Source: Limonium bicolor (Eukaryota; Streptophyta; Magnoliopsida; Caryophyllales; Plumbaginaceae). Taken from it: a stretch of 64,000 nucleotides of DNA. The stretch lies in assembly GCA_023374045.1 (NCBI GenBank), contig CM041780.1:169938085-170002084 (forward strand), in the 5' to 3' direction. Under the pieces are notes generated by a model that saw nothing but the letters and a program-made list of their open reading frames with translations, was not told the DNA's origin and searched no databases. The position numbers and the translations under genes were made by a program. Below, one piece after another: positions 36,137 to 46,670 of the stretch (positions are counted from its first letter, which is position 1; every line of letters starts with the position of its first letter).

Positions 36137-37300
36137 GAAACAGGCGCAGAACATGTACTTCTTTGGTCGCCTGTTAGGTTGCAGAAATTGTTGTCGGAGA
36201 AGAGCGCAGAGCGTCTTGTTCCCTTTTTGCCAGCTAGGTTGAAGATGCGAGAACGTTTACTCTTTTCTCACCGGCTTGGGTAGCGAATTTCCGTCTGTTA
36301 ACAGATGAATCAGGCGCTGAGCATTTGCCCTTGTACGCCGATCGAAGAAATTGAGAAGTCCAGAGCTGGTTTGCTCCCTTCTTTATATTTTGGGTAGCAA
36401 AATACTGGGGGTGAGAAGAATGAAGGCGCAGAGAGATGTTTCCTCGTCACGCCAGGGGTTGCAAATTACCGGAAGTGAAGCGAGTGAAAAAGGCGGAGCA
36501 GTATGCTCCTTGTTCGTCGGTCTGGGTTGCAAACTATCATCTGTGAAGAGAGTGAACAAGGCGCAGAGCGTGGGTGTTCCTTGTCGCCAGTGTGGTTGCA
36601 AAATTTCTATTGGTGAAGGGAAAATGAGAATTGGAGTTGTATATTCCTTGTTAGCTGGTGATTTGAAGAGAAGGGGTGGAGCAGGGACGCTCCCTATCGC
36701 CAGCCATATGAAGAGATGAACAGAGGGGAAGCATATATGTTCCTTGTTCTGCAGTTGTGGTAGTAAAATGAAGAGAATGAGAGACAAACATATATGTTGT
36801 TCGCTGGCGTAGGTGAAGAGAACTGAAGAGAGGCCAAGGTTGTATGTTCCTCGTGCACCAGTTAGGTTGCAAGATTACTGGTGGTAAAGAGAAATGAAGA
36901 GGGGGCAAGACTGTATGCTTCTTGTTTGACAGTTTGGGTGAGAAAAATTATTGTGAGAGAGAGATGAAAAGAGGGCAGAGCATGTATATTCTTGTTGCCA
37001 GTTTGTGGTGCCAATGACCATGAAAAGGAGAATGAAAATAGGCTCAAGAGCTGTGTGCCCATTTTGCCAGTGGGATGCAAGATTACCGAGAAGAGAATGA
37101 AAGGAATGAGAGCTATATACTTCTTGTTCTTCAGTGGGGTTGCAATATTACCAGTGTTGAAGCAGCAGAGACTTCTGTTCCTTAGTTGTCCAGTTCGGTG
37201 GCAAAAATACGTGAGTATAGAGAATGGAACAGGAAGATGAAGGCCTTGCTTTCTGCGAGAATTTTCTTGGGACTGGTGGTTTAGAAAAGAAATGGGAGGC
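36137..37300 (+). repeat. Degenerate minisatellite, about 45-75 bp units (GTTCCTTGTCGCCAGT-GGGTTGCAA)
   Basis: About a dozen diverged units share the order GCGCAGAGC, TGTTCCTTGT(C)GCCAG, GGTTGCAAA, TTACnGGTG, AAGAGAATGA. Most unit lengths keep a frame open on the minus strand, giving overlapping frames (36,383-37,080) with repeated LQP and NKEH words. Related units occur inside the CACTA element (34,340-34,600 and 35,500-35,650), immediately left of it (31,400-31,448), and reversed at 61,800-62,050. The CACTA copy therefore sits in a host array of its own motif class. Confidence 0.75.
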
Positions 37301-37429
37301 GGCTGATGCCTTCTTCTCTTTCTTTGGGTCGGTGGTGACTACTGGTCCTTGCTAGGGTTCTGTGTTTGTTGCTCTATATATAATGCAAGAGTTTAGGATG
37401 AAGAGGAAGCTAGTTAAAAAAAATCCCAA

Positions 37430-37495
37430 AGTGCATCTAACAGCACTCGAACTCAAGACCTATAAGTAGTATACTCAAAGCCTTAACTAGTCATA
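37430..37495 (-). repeat. tRNA-like sequence (possible SINE head)
   Basis: On the minus strand GACTAGTTAAGGCTTTGAG resembles an A-box region and GGTCTTGAGTTCGAGTGC a B-box region. A T-rich run follows. No complete tRNA folds. Same in B2 at about 54,745-54,810. Confidence 0.35.
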
Positions 37496-37499
37496 CTAA

Positions 37500-38138
37500 T
37501 AACCAAAACTCAATGATAACATGTGAGAAATATAAGAATAGTTATGGCTCGGAGAGGATACATCCACAAAAACGCAAGTGTTTTATAGTGGAAACGCTCA
37601 ATAAGATTAAAAAGTTTTATCATTCAAAATGGATTGTTTTCTTCTAAAAAGACATGAATAATAAAGTGAAGATGAAAACACATGTAAACATAATAATAAG
37701 TACGTAAAATGATAGATAAATGATACTAGAATAATAATGATAATGTAGAAATAAAATTACATGCTAAAATGGCAAGTAAAAGTAACAATAAATAGGGTAA
37801 AATAATAATAATAATAAACAGAGACATGAATACCTAGATAAATATGCAAAATCGAGATAGACTAAAATAAAAATAAGAGTGTAAAATAAGTAAATGAATG
37901 AAAAGGGACGGTTTGCAACCGGATTATTGTTGAAAATTTATTTCTAAGAATTGATTTTTTGTGTTTTGAAATGCTTTGAACATTGATTGAAAAAAAGAAA
38001 ATTTTGTCATAAAAAGATGGTTCTTTTTGGTATGCACATAAATAGGTTTTGGAAAAGAAAGACGATGACCCTTTTATTTTATTCATTTTTCAGATTTTTA
38101 TTTTTATGAGGTGAGAATTTTTGGTGTCTAACCTTTTG
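37500..38138 (+). repeat. LTR-like segment ending GGTGTCTA, inserted in copia gag
   Basis: This AT-rich sequence with ATAATAATA tracts ends in the GAGAATTTTTGGTGTCTA terminus shared with 173 (reversed) and 6,938. Directly beyond it the copia gag frame begins in the middle of its domain, so this element interrupted gag. In B2 the terminus reads GGTGTCTACA, the complete end (55,432-55,441). No matching start was identified, so the length is a minimum. Confidence 0.55.
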
Positions 38139-38714
38139 TATTCTTGGAATGCATCATTTATATCACATGCGCAAGCTCGTAAAGTCTTGCCGCATCAATA
38201 TCATCATAGATTCCTCTCACTTTGGTAAAATAGTCACAAATGCTATCATTCTCTTGCATAGCGCTCTCGAGATGTCGCTCTAAATCATACATTCTCGTCG
38301 TATTAGCTTGATCAAAACGGCCACAAATATCTTTCAAAATGTGTGCAGTAGGGGTGCGAAAAAGAACCGAATTAGCGACCTTCTTCTCCAGACTCATATC
38401 CAAGAGCGCACCATATAGTCGCAGTGAGTCCAAACTAGAGTACGAGTTTCACAACCTGTCGGTTTCTTGAGTGTTCCTTCAATGAAACTGAGCTTATTCT
38501 TTGATGCCAGAGCAATTTGGACTTGATGCTTCCAATGGGGAAAACCTGGGCCTCAATCGAAATTTTTGGCTAGAGTCAACCCAGAATGATCTGAGCTCGA
38601 TAGATAGAGGGGATCTCTGATTTCGTTGCTGTAAGATCCACCACTATTGCTCTGGGAAGCATGAGACTTGTTGCCACCATATTTAATTTTGGAGGAATCA
38701 GCATCCCCAAACAT
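38139..38714 (-). pseudogene. Ty1/copia gag fragment (UBN2 type)
   Basis: On the minus strand, from an ATG at 38,714 (MFGDADSSKIKYGGN), the reading goes through a DPLYLSSSDHSGL block and WKHQVQIALASKNKLSFIEG. It then shifts frame into the 91-codon stretch with ICGRFDQANTTRMYDLERHL and YFTKVRGIYDDIDA. This is the order of the copia gag N-terminus and UBN2 domain. In-frame stops, a frameshift and the LTR insertion at its distal end make it non-functional. B2 lacks one of the indels, and its frame runs on to INDAFQEYKR before entering LTR sequence. Confidence 0.8.
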
Positions 38715-38850
38715 TTTCACTTTGAAATGGAATCATAGGCCGAGGAAGAAGAAAAACTAGGGTAAGCCAAGGTTGCAATTGACTGTGATAGTCAGAGGGA
38801 CGATTAAGGGGTTCAAGAATGAAGTTCAAGAGCAAGATCCCATGATCTTC

Positions 38851-38963
38851 CACTCTAATACCATGAATGAATATGCTACAGAGGCAAAGCTCTAGAAGTG
38901 GAACCAAAAAGAGAATCGAGGAAGAAGAACTTTCCCTAATAGATGAATTTCATTTCATGAGAG
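38851..38963 (-). repeat. Copia LTR end and tRNA-Met primer site remnant
   Basis: On the minus strand CATTCA is followed at once by TGGTATTAGAGTG (38,851-38,863), one base off the initiator-tRNA-Met primer site. About 135 bases further is the gag ATG. About 100 bases of LTR remain (38,864-38,963) before the TGTTATACCC sequence begins. This is the expected 5' end of the copia element whose gag lies downstream. Confidence 0.7.
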
Positions 38964-39472
38964 TGTTATACCCAAAATTTTTACCCCTACACAAAGAGTA
39001 CTTCAAGACACAGGTACTAAAAAGGGTAATTTGGTCAAAGGGTACAAGACCTGAGTTGATTAGCACGTTTCAGGACATTGGTGACAACTTGGTCACCACG
39101 AGGGGCATTTTCATAATTTTCAAGGCTCCTAAGCCATCTCGTAAGCTTTCCTCTCCTATGAAAATGACTCAAATCAACTCATAATGCTTTGAATTTTTAC
39201 ACATGATAAAGGATGACATTTAGAGCACAATGGATTTGGAATTTTCAAATTCAAATTTCTAATAATATTCTACTAATTTCTGAACAAATCTGATGAGAAA
39301 TTGAAATTAAAAATATTCATTTTATCCAAAAATTCCAATTCTCTTTAGAAAAACCAGAGTGTATTCTCTGTGTGTGGTTAAAATTTCATAGTCAGATTCA
39401 CTCTAGAAGTAACCCGACCAAATCCCGGTAAACTTTAGTTTTTATCGAGTTTACTCTATCTTTAGTGTTGTG

Positions 39473-39480
39473 TATATAAG
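39473..39480 (+). promoter_or_regulatory. TATA box of the LTR
   Basis: TGTGTATATAAGGGATC sits about 35 bases before a pyrimidine-rich leader (TTTTCTCTTCATAAAATTAG), good Pol II spacing. The equivalent in B2 is at 56,785-56,792. Confidence 0.6.
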
Positions 39481-40003
39481 GGATCTTTTCTCTTCATAAA
39501 ATTAGAACAAGAAGAACCCTAGAGCACTAAATCACCCAGCAGTCTCCTTCTTCCCACATTTTGAATACCTGAGCCTCAACCAAACACCAAAATTTCACTA
39601 AAATCATCACCGGAACACATTTTCAACTCCCACAACAATCATCAAATTACCATCAAACCACCACAAAAACGTGAAAAAAACATTAATTCACAAGAGTCGG
39701 AATTTGGGTTCGAGCTCAATTTTAGACCGACTTCAACGAAGCTTCGAGAGGTTCCCGACATGAAGAATCTCATTGATTCCGAAGGTTAAACAGAATGGAA
39801 TCCCACTTTTCCAATTCCCATAGACTTCATTAACCTTATGTTTAATTTGGGTTCAAATGACCTTTTCTTGGTTCTGAGTGGTTATTTGTTTTTGTTTATG
39901 TGTAGTAACTTGTTCACTAAGTTTTGGTCATAATTCAAAGTCAATTTCAAGTTTATAAATTATTAACATGTTTATAATTTTTCAGGCTACACGCTTATAA
40001 AAT

Positions 40004-40540
40004 TGAGAAAATTACATCGCCCACCCATGACGTTTGGCGAAATTACACAGCCCACCACGAGGTTTCAAAAATTACTTTGCCCACCCATGTGGTTTCCACA
40101 AATTTTACATCCAGCAACTTTTCTAATATTTGATCAACTTAAAAGATGGTTAAATGATATCCAAATTTGATGAAACTTTACATGGACGATATTAAAGTGT
40201 TATATTTTGTAAAACGTGAAATCCAACGTTTTTAAGCTCATATATGATCCGTGGGACTCGATGAAGTGTCTCATGTTTCATTGAGTCCCACAGGTCATAT
40301 ATGACCTTAAAAAACTTTGGATTGGCATTGAACAAAAATATAACATCTTAGTATGGTCCATGTAAAGTTTCATCAAATTTGGATATCATTTAACCATCTT
40401 TTAAGTTGATCAAATATTAGAAAAGTTGCTGGATGTAAAATTGTGGAAACCACATGGGTGGGCAAAGTAATTTTTGAAACCTCGTGGGTGGGCTGTGGTG
40501 TGTAATTGCAAACGTCATGGGTGGGTGATGTAATTTTCCC
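40004..40540. mobile_element. Hairpin MITE, 537 bp, Mutator-like (9-bp target duplication)
   Basis: The ends GAGAAAATTACATCGCCCAC and GTGGGTGATGTAATTTTCCC are inverted, and nearly the whole element is palindromic: each half of about 260 bases pairs with the other (for example GATCAACTTAAAAGATGGTT with its complement). TATAAAATT flanks it exactly on both sides (39,995-40,003 and 40,541-40,549). The 9-bp duplication and G...C ends suit Mutator-like elements. It encodes nothing. The B2 copy is at 57,318-57,853. Confidence 0.85.
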
Positions 40541-41229
40541 TATAAAATTTGAGCGGAAAGCATCATTGGGAAGTGCACGAACGCCACTGCCCGGCTAGTC
40601 TGTGCCCTCGAACGGCCTGTCCGTGGCCCCAGACAGCCTCGAACAGTGGCGGGATTTAATTTTTCAAATTTTTTAGGTTTTCTTTACTTATGTCTGGGAC
40701 TACGGACGTCCAGTCCGTGGCCCCAGGGTTTTTGAAATTTTGTTTTCTTGCAATTTCTACTTTTCTGATCAGTTAGGTTTATTAGGGTCTATGGTTTGGA
40801 TATTAGGTCCGTACAAAGGACAGAACTATAATTTGAACAAATTCAGCTTTTGAAACCCTAATTTAGGTAATTTTAATTTTCACTTTTCAATTCTGTCAAA
40901 ATTGTTAAACATACAAAAAAATTAGAAACTTGCGCACTGTAGTTTAAACGAATTCATAATAAGCCGTAAATAACATAAGTAAAGGAAAAGCGACTTATAA
41001 GGGTAGTGAAAGTAATTTGAATCCTGAAAAAGTCCAATACCAAGCTCCTGAACCCGACTCTCCTTTCCTAATTTACCGTAGGTCAAAATTAGGTGGCGAC
41101 TCTGATTAGGTTCTAGTGAGCTAAATAGAATTTAATAATTAATTTTATTTGACTTAGTTATTAAACTTAGGTATAAGTGGACTTAGAACCCGAACTGATC
41201 CGAATAAATTTAGGATAGAGGTTCAAAAA

Positions 41230-41640
41230 CAGAGGCTCACAGAGAGAGAAAGAATGGAATGTATTAATTGTACAATGATCTAGGGGGATAACTTAAATAC
41301 TTGGTCACAGCTTTTACTAAACTACCTCTTAAAAAGTACCTACAACTTAATAGAAGGCTAAATAGAGTTTAACTAATAGATGAAACAAACTAACAGATAC
41401 GCAACTCCTAACATAGAGCCCCGAGATCGTAGCCCTCATTTGTCCCAACACCAGCGTCCACAAAAATTGCAACCGCAACTTGATCATCAGGCGCCGTCAT
41501 CTGTCCCTCTGCTTAGTCATAACTTGTTAAACATTCATCGATGTTACTGATTCCAAAAACACTTGAGCTTACTCTCATCCATGCTCCAATGTGCCTTCCC
41601 AAACTAGCACTTCGTAACACATATTTTCTAAAGACACAAA
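41230..41640 (-). pseudogene. Protein fragment abutting an LTR-like TGTTAG start, unrecognised
   Basis: This is the B1 copy of the frame described at 58,716-58,945. One base is missing here near 41,508, which breaks the frame between MTKQEG and the MTAPDDQ block. The minus-strand stop lies in TGTTAG at 41,408. Beyond it (to about 41,230) is LTR-like sequence with TATTTAAG and a CTCTCTGTGAGCC end. I read it as the 3' end of a retrotransposon coding region running into its LTR, with low certainty. Confidence 0.35.
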
Positions 41641-41730
41641 AAATTAGGGATTAAAACCACTGCTAATGTTTGTTTAAGACAAAACATAATAAACCAGTCA
41701 TGAACATCCAAATCAAATTGCAGTGCCGAC

Positions 41731-41999
41731 TAGGGACTGGGTGTCAATTTCGAGTTTTGGGTCGGTTGTCTTCATCCCGAACCTGACCTGCTCATGTTTC
41801 ACCTCAACCTGAAACTGAACCAAACCCAAACAGGTTATGATTTGTCAACCTAAAACCGATCTAATGACCCAAAATCAATCTGAAAACTGACTGACGACCC
41901 GAAATAAAACTGAAAATAACTTCAAGACAACTGAAATCAACCCAAAATTAAAAATATGGGACCATCAATAAAAATTCTAAACCAAAATCACAAAGACAA
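41731..41999. mobile_element. hAT-like MITE, right part missing
   Basis: It begins TAGGGACTGGGTGTCAATTT and continues with CCGAACCTGACCTG and other GGGTT/AACCC-rich words as in the complete copy at 59,042-59,600. It is cut at 41,999 by the rearrangement junction. Confidence 0.65.
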
Positions 42000-42004
42000 G
42001 CCCG
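42000..42004 (+). other. Junction J1: 5 inserted bases (GCCCG) between B1 and A'
   Basis: Left of it the sequence matches B2 up to CAAAGACAA (59,305). Right of it the sequence matches the reverse of 27,536 (CACCCCCTTGAATG). GCCCG fits neither parent. The assignment of one or two of these bases to either side is arbitrary. Confidence 0.8.
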
Positions 42005-45001
42005 CACCCCCTTGAATGTCGCCTGTCTGACCACCCTTTGCCTCACCCTGAAGATTGCATGGGCTCAGTTCTCCATAATTCCTCTGCACCACGGGTGTCT
42101 TTAAAGCCCAATGTCGCGCTACAAATTCATAGAGGATCCCGTATTTACGGATACCCATACATGATATAGCGTAGTTAGTGAATAATTTGGACTTTAAACA
42201 CACCTTATCGTGCAGACAAGGGGAGACCTGTTCCCATGCAGTACTTCCCCGAGTTTCCCGAAAAGTGAGCGTGTTGTCGGATCATCACTGGCCGTGGCGT
42301 ATGTTTCCTTATCATCTCGGGTGTCCTGACCTTTCGAACTTAAGCACTCCGGACTTTCTTGATAACGTGCCCTACAAAGGCATAGCAGAGAAAAACCCCG
42401 AGAGATGATAGTGAAAGGATGACGGTTCCCCCGGTGAGACGAAATCATAATTGACCTGGAAAGTGATTATCCCAACATTAACACTTACAACTCCACATCA
42501 AACACAGCCACGATTTACTTTATGCTATACCTGTGTGCAAACCACTTTCTTAAACCAATCTGTTTTGGGTTCTGCAAAATGTTTGGAATTCTCTTTTGCA
42601 CATTTCTTAAAGTTGTTTTACGAGCTCGTTTAATTTTGAATCTAACCTAAATTTTACTCATAAACATTTGCGGTTTTAAACCTGCCACTTCATGACTTCA
42701 TCTTTAAAATGTTATTTCCAAACGAATTTCAAACAACATTCTTCACCAACATTATTTCAAGTTAGTTTTCAAAAAACAATTTTCAAAGTTGATTTTCACA
42801 AATGTATTTCGAAATAAATGATTTAGTCCCCATGTCGTGACCCGCTATTTTTGAAGTTCTGCCCACCTTCAAGAGCAGCGGTCATTACCGTGGAGTGTAC
42901 TAGTCATTTTGTGCTTTCACAAAAGTGGTGGATTTTCACATAAGATTTAGTGCTTGATCATTCACTTTTCCTTTCTCAAAATATCCCCCATTCCTCTCGT
43001 CGGAGCAAGTGAAGCAGCATGAAGATCGACTACGCGGATCGAGCTGAAGGCTGGAAGCGCTCCAACCCGTGGAGCAAGCCGCGTGACATGAAGACTGTCA
43101 CCAACAGTTTAATTACAAAATCAGAGGTGTACCAACCCGGGTCAAGCGACATGAATATTAGGAACACCTGTTCGAGTTCAAACTGTTGAAAATCGGAAGA
43201 ACACCAACCCGTTCTGTTTGATCATAATACTGCCCCATTATAGGAGCCTGGAAACGAATGAGCAGCCGGTCAAGAGTCCGAAGACGAAGAGTAGCCGGTC
43301 AAGAGGCAACCAGGAGCCCGAGCGTAAGCAGTCATTCAGAAGCTCGAAGACGAAGCAGAAGAATTCGGGAGAAGTTTTTAAGCTCAAACTCCCCCATTTA
43401 ATGACTTTTAGAATTAATGTATAGGTTTTCCCCTAGCATTCTTTTCTCTCTTGTCAATTTCTGAATAGACATAGTGTATAGGTTATACATTTCCTTTGAA
43501 TTCATTTAGATCATTGTGTATAGGGTTTCCCCACTCCCTATTTTATTTGCGAATGACCAAGCATCGAAATTCATACTAAATCCACCACTTTGGAAACACG
43601 TTTTTTTCATAACTGTTTTTCTAAAATGTAGCTTCTTTTGGAAACGAGCTAATAAAACAACCAAAAACAAAAGCATGCAACACATTCATGGCAAAAAGGA
43701 AAAGAGTTGCATGCATTCTCATTCAGTTCAAATTCATTAATCATGCATGAATCACGCTCATCCCAGGAAAATGCATAATCACATGTTACACTTCCAACAC
43801 ACCTCACATGAGCATTCATCCCATTTTTCAAGCATGCTAACATTTGTCAGATTATTCTTTCTACAGTGATGGTCGTGTTTGCAGGCGAATAACTGTCTTT
43901 GCCTATGAGTGGCGACATGATCTTCAAAGTGATACCAAGAAATACCGGGCATTCAAGCTTTTTTCTCATTCAGCATACCATGTACATAGAGACCAACAAC
44001 CACAAAAAAGCATACACAAAAAAATCCCAAAAAAAGCATACATCCAAAAATCCAATAAATCACACATCCAAAAAATCTAAAAAAATCATACATCCAAAAA
44101 TTCAAAAAAAATCATACCTTCAAAAATCCCAAAAAATGCAGCCCATGTCATATCAGTGGGTCACCATGCGGGAGTTGTCACTCCCTAAAAGTCCCAAGAT
44201 CTAGGAGCCAATCACCAACCTGACCTCACTCGAGAATTACTTCTTCGACAACAACCCCGACAAGTTGACCACCTTTAGGGCCAACGATGATGGGATGAGC
44301 TTCATGAACTGCGAGCTGAATTCGACTCACGCGAGACTAGTCATAACCTTACCACTCATGCATTGCATCGAAAAACAAAATATACGCAAAAAAAACATTT
44401 AATCAACCATTTCCATTCACCATTTTCAGCATTTCATGCATCCTATATGTAGTAATTCCATATTACCACAATACATCGCATGGTAGATAATCGCATTTGT
44501 ATACTCCCATATCGAAATGACATCTTTGGGAAAATCGTGAGAGATTGATTGAGCAGAATGCGTGAACCACTAAACTCCCGACCTGTAAATTCACGCAAGG
44601 GTCTAATCAAAATCAGCACCACAGACCAAGTGAGTAGTATGTAAAGAGCGGTATTTTTCATTGAATTCTAAATGAGGATATTGGACAATCCACCGAGCGA
44701 TGAGGGCAGATAGAGTGAGTCCATAGAGGTAAACCATGAGCGACTTGTGTATTCCTTCAACACATGGAGAGGCACAATTCATAGCGAGATCAATGTCGAT
44801 AAACAGGATACGAACTGTGATTCATGCAAAGATCTGAGAATAGTAAGAAAACAATCATTGACTAATGAGAATGACGAGCGCTTAGGAATAAAAACCTCCA
44901 CAAAACCAAAAAAGCTTTAACTGCCCTGTTCATAATCCTTTAGTGAGCCCTGCTGAGCCTTTCATGAAAAACTCCTTCTTCAAAAAAAGAAACTCCACAA
45001 C

Positions 45002-45343
45002 ATGCCACCCTACATATACACACTTGCCCCTGCAATAGAGGATCTCAAAGGATCCGGAGCCATGACCCCTCCCACCATCTTTCACAAAAAACAACAAATG
45101 AAATGTTCGAAGAAACCAATGAGTCAATGCAACTCCAAAGCCAAACACCAAAAAGAACACCAAAAATGTTTGAGAAGATCAATGAGTCAATGCAACTCCA
45201 AAGCTGAAAGCCAAAATACAAAGCAAAGGACGCTTGAGAAAATCGATGAACCAAATGCAATTTCAAAAACAAAAGAAGAAGAAAGTGAAAACCGTACACC
45301 AAAAGAGGCAAAAATGAGGAAACCAAGTCCAAAGGACCAATGA
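45002..45343 (+). other. 113-codon open frame, duplicate of 24,195-24,536
   Basis: The product is identical to that of the segment A copy, with two MSQCNSKA words. See that entry. Probably not a gene. Confidence 0.2.
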
Positions 45344-45679
45344 TGTTCCATATAGATCGACAAAGGGTCTCAAAACCCGTCTAATCATTCCACTCATGGC
45401 AAAGGCAAAACATATCCTCTATTGCACAGAAGCTCCACCACTTCCAAACGAATCCTCCAGTCCCATGTGACATACATCATACCTCTCAGCCCCGTTATAA
45501 CCCAATAAAAGACCTCTGACTCGTTAGTTGATGAGCGTTAACTGAAAGTATCGAATCTGAAACATGAATCATAAGCTTCATACTTGTTATCAACATGTCC
45601 CGTCTTTCCAAAGGGACCATGAGCGAATGAGTGTGACCTTATCTCACAAGGTCTTCAGAGTGCGAGTGACTCTTTGATT

Positions 45680-46125
45680 AAAAAACCACACATAACAGCC
45701 TACCCCGTTGCAGGTGAGGAATTTGTAAGGATCGGAAAGTCCAGAACCTCGAAAGAAATTCTAAGGAAAATACTGCTCCGAGCATCGAGAGCATCATCGC
45801 CCCATTAGCACACACAACCACACTCACAATCGATTGACCCATATCCCTCCGTGAGAGGAAGGTGATTCACGCATTCCAGTTGAACAATCACAAAAGATCG
45901 AACCAAAGATGTCTTATATTCGTAAACCTCACATTAATAAAGATACGGCCATACCTTCTATCCAAAAATTGCATATGCATTTTGCATCGTACCTAGCATT
46001 TAATCTGCATGCAACATAACTAGTTCATCATCGCATCCGACTGGTAAAACTCTGCCCAGTCACACTGAAAGTCGACTTCAGTTGCAGTTGTTGAAGCGTA
46101 AATTTTGATCAAAAGATGTCAACTA
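45680..46125 (+). other. Sequence present in A' but absent from A
   Basis: It lies between GACTCTTTGATTAA, shared with 23,860, and the GAGCCATCCC repeats shared with about 23,815. About 440 bases here replace the 40-base satellite unit of A. No open frame or terminal repeat is visible, and no flanking duplication marks it as a simple insertion. GAGCCATCCC/GGCTACCC tandem words follow to 46,440. A deletion in A is the simpler reading. Confidence 0.7.
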
Positions 46126-46670
46126 GAGCCATCCCTGGCCATCATCAACCTATATTGAACCATCTTGGAGCCATCCCAGGCTACCCTGAGCTGCATCGAA
46201 CCATTTCTTAGCCATCCCAGGCTATATTTGGGCTGCATTGAACCATTTTGGAGCCACCCGGAGCTATGTGTAGACCATTCCGGAGCCAACCACTGCTATA
46301 CTCGGGCCTCATCGACACCACTCCCAAAGCCAAGCTGGAGCCATAGGGGAGCCATCCTCAAATATTGAGACCATCTCCAGAGCTACACAGGAGCCATCCT
46401 AACAGTTTGAGAGCAACACGAGAGCCACCTCAAATCCCTGTCGGAGCCAATTTGTCACCAAGACCTTGCTCACAAGGATCGAACTACGCATGGTCTGATC
46501 TCAATACAAAATTGAGTACGTAGGCAGCCCGCCCAGGGTGCGACCACCTCATAGGCGAAAATTCTCCTTTTTTTCTAGTTATCACCAACGGAGCCATCCC
46601 AAAAGATCATTCGCCCACAATAAAGTTCACATCAAAACCTCATCAAAACCACAATAAACCCATCATCAGA

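Larger units (their letters stand above)
38964..41200 (+). mobile_element. LTR-retrotransposon sequence starting TGTTATACCC, with TATA box
   Basis: It begins TGTTATACCCAAAATTTTTA, a typical plant gypsy LTR start, directly against the truncated copia LTR. A TATATAAG box lies at 39,473-39,480, followed by a CTCTTC-rich leader and AACCCTAGAGCAC, so 38,964 to about 39,550 looks like an LTR U3/R region. GGTGGCGACTCTGATTAGG at 41,092 is Tat-like. No gag or pol follows, and the distal LTR end could not be fixed. It hosts the MITE at 40,004. Confidence 0.5.
31333..41999 (+). repeat. Block B1 (first copy of a 10.7-kb direct duplication)
   Basis: It matches 48,629-59,305 over its whole length, with scattered 1-2 base indels and few substitutions. 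Its left edge joins spacer X without a visible break. Its right edge cuts through a hAT-like element that is whole beside the other copy, so the right edge is the rearranged one. All elements listed between these limits occur again in B2. Confidence 0.92.

Noticed and set aside
39995..40549. Stowaway or Tourist MITE
   Set aside because: These give 2- or 3-bp TA/TAA duplications. Here the exact duplication is 9 bp, which fits Mutator-like elements.
42178..42408. Independent genes on A' matching frames in A
   Set aside because: The segment is a recent duplicate, so identity is expected without selection. None has a known domain.
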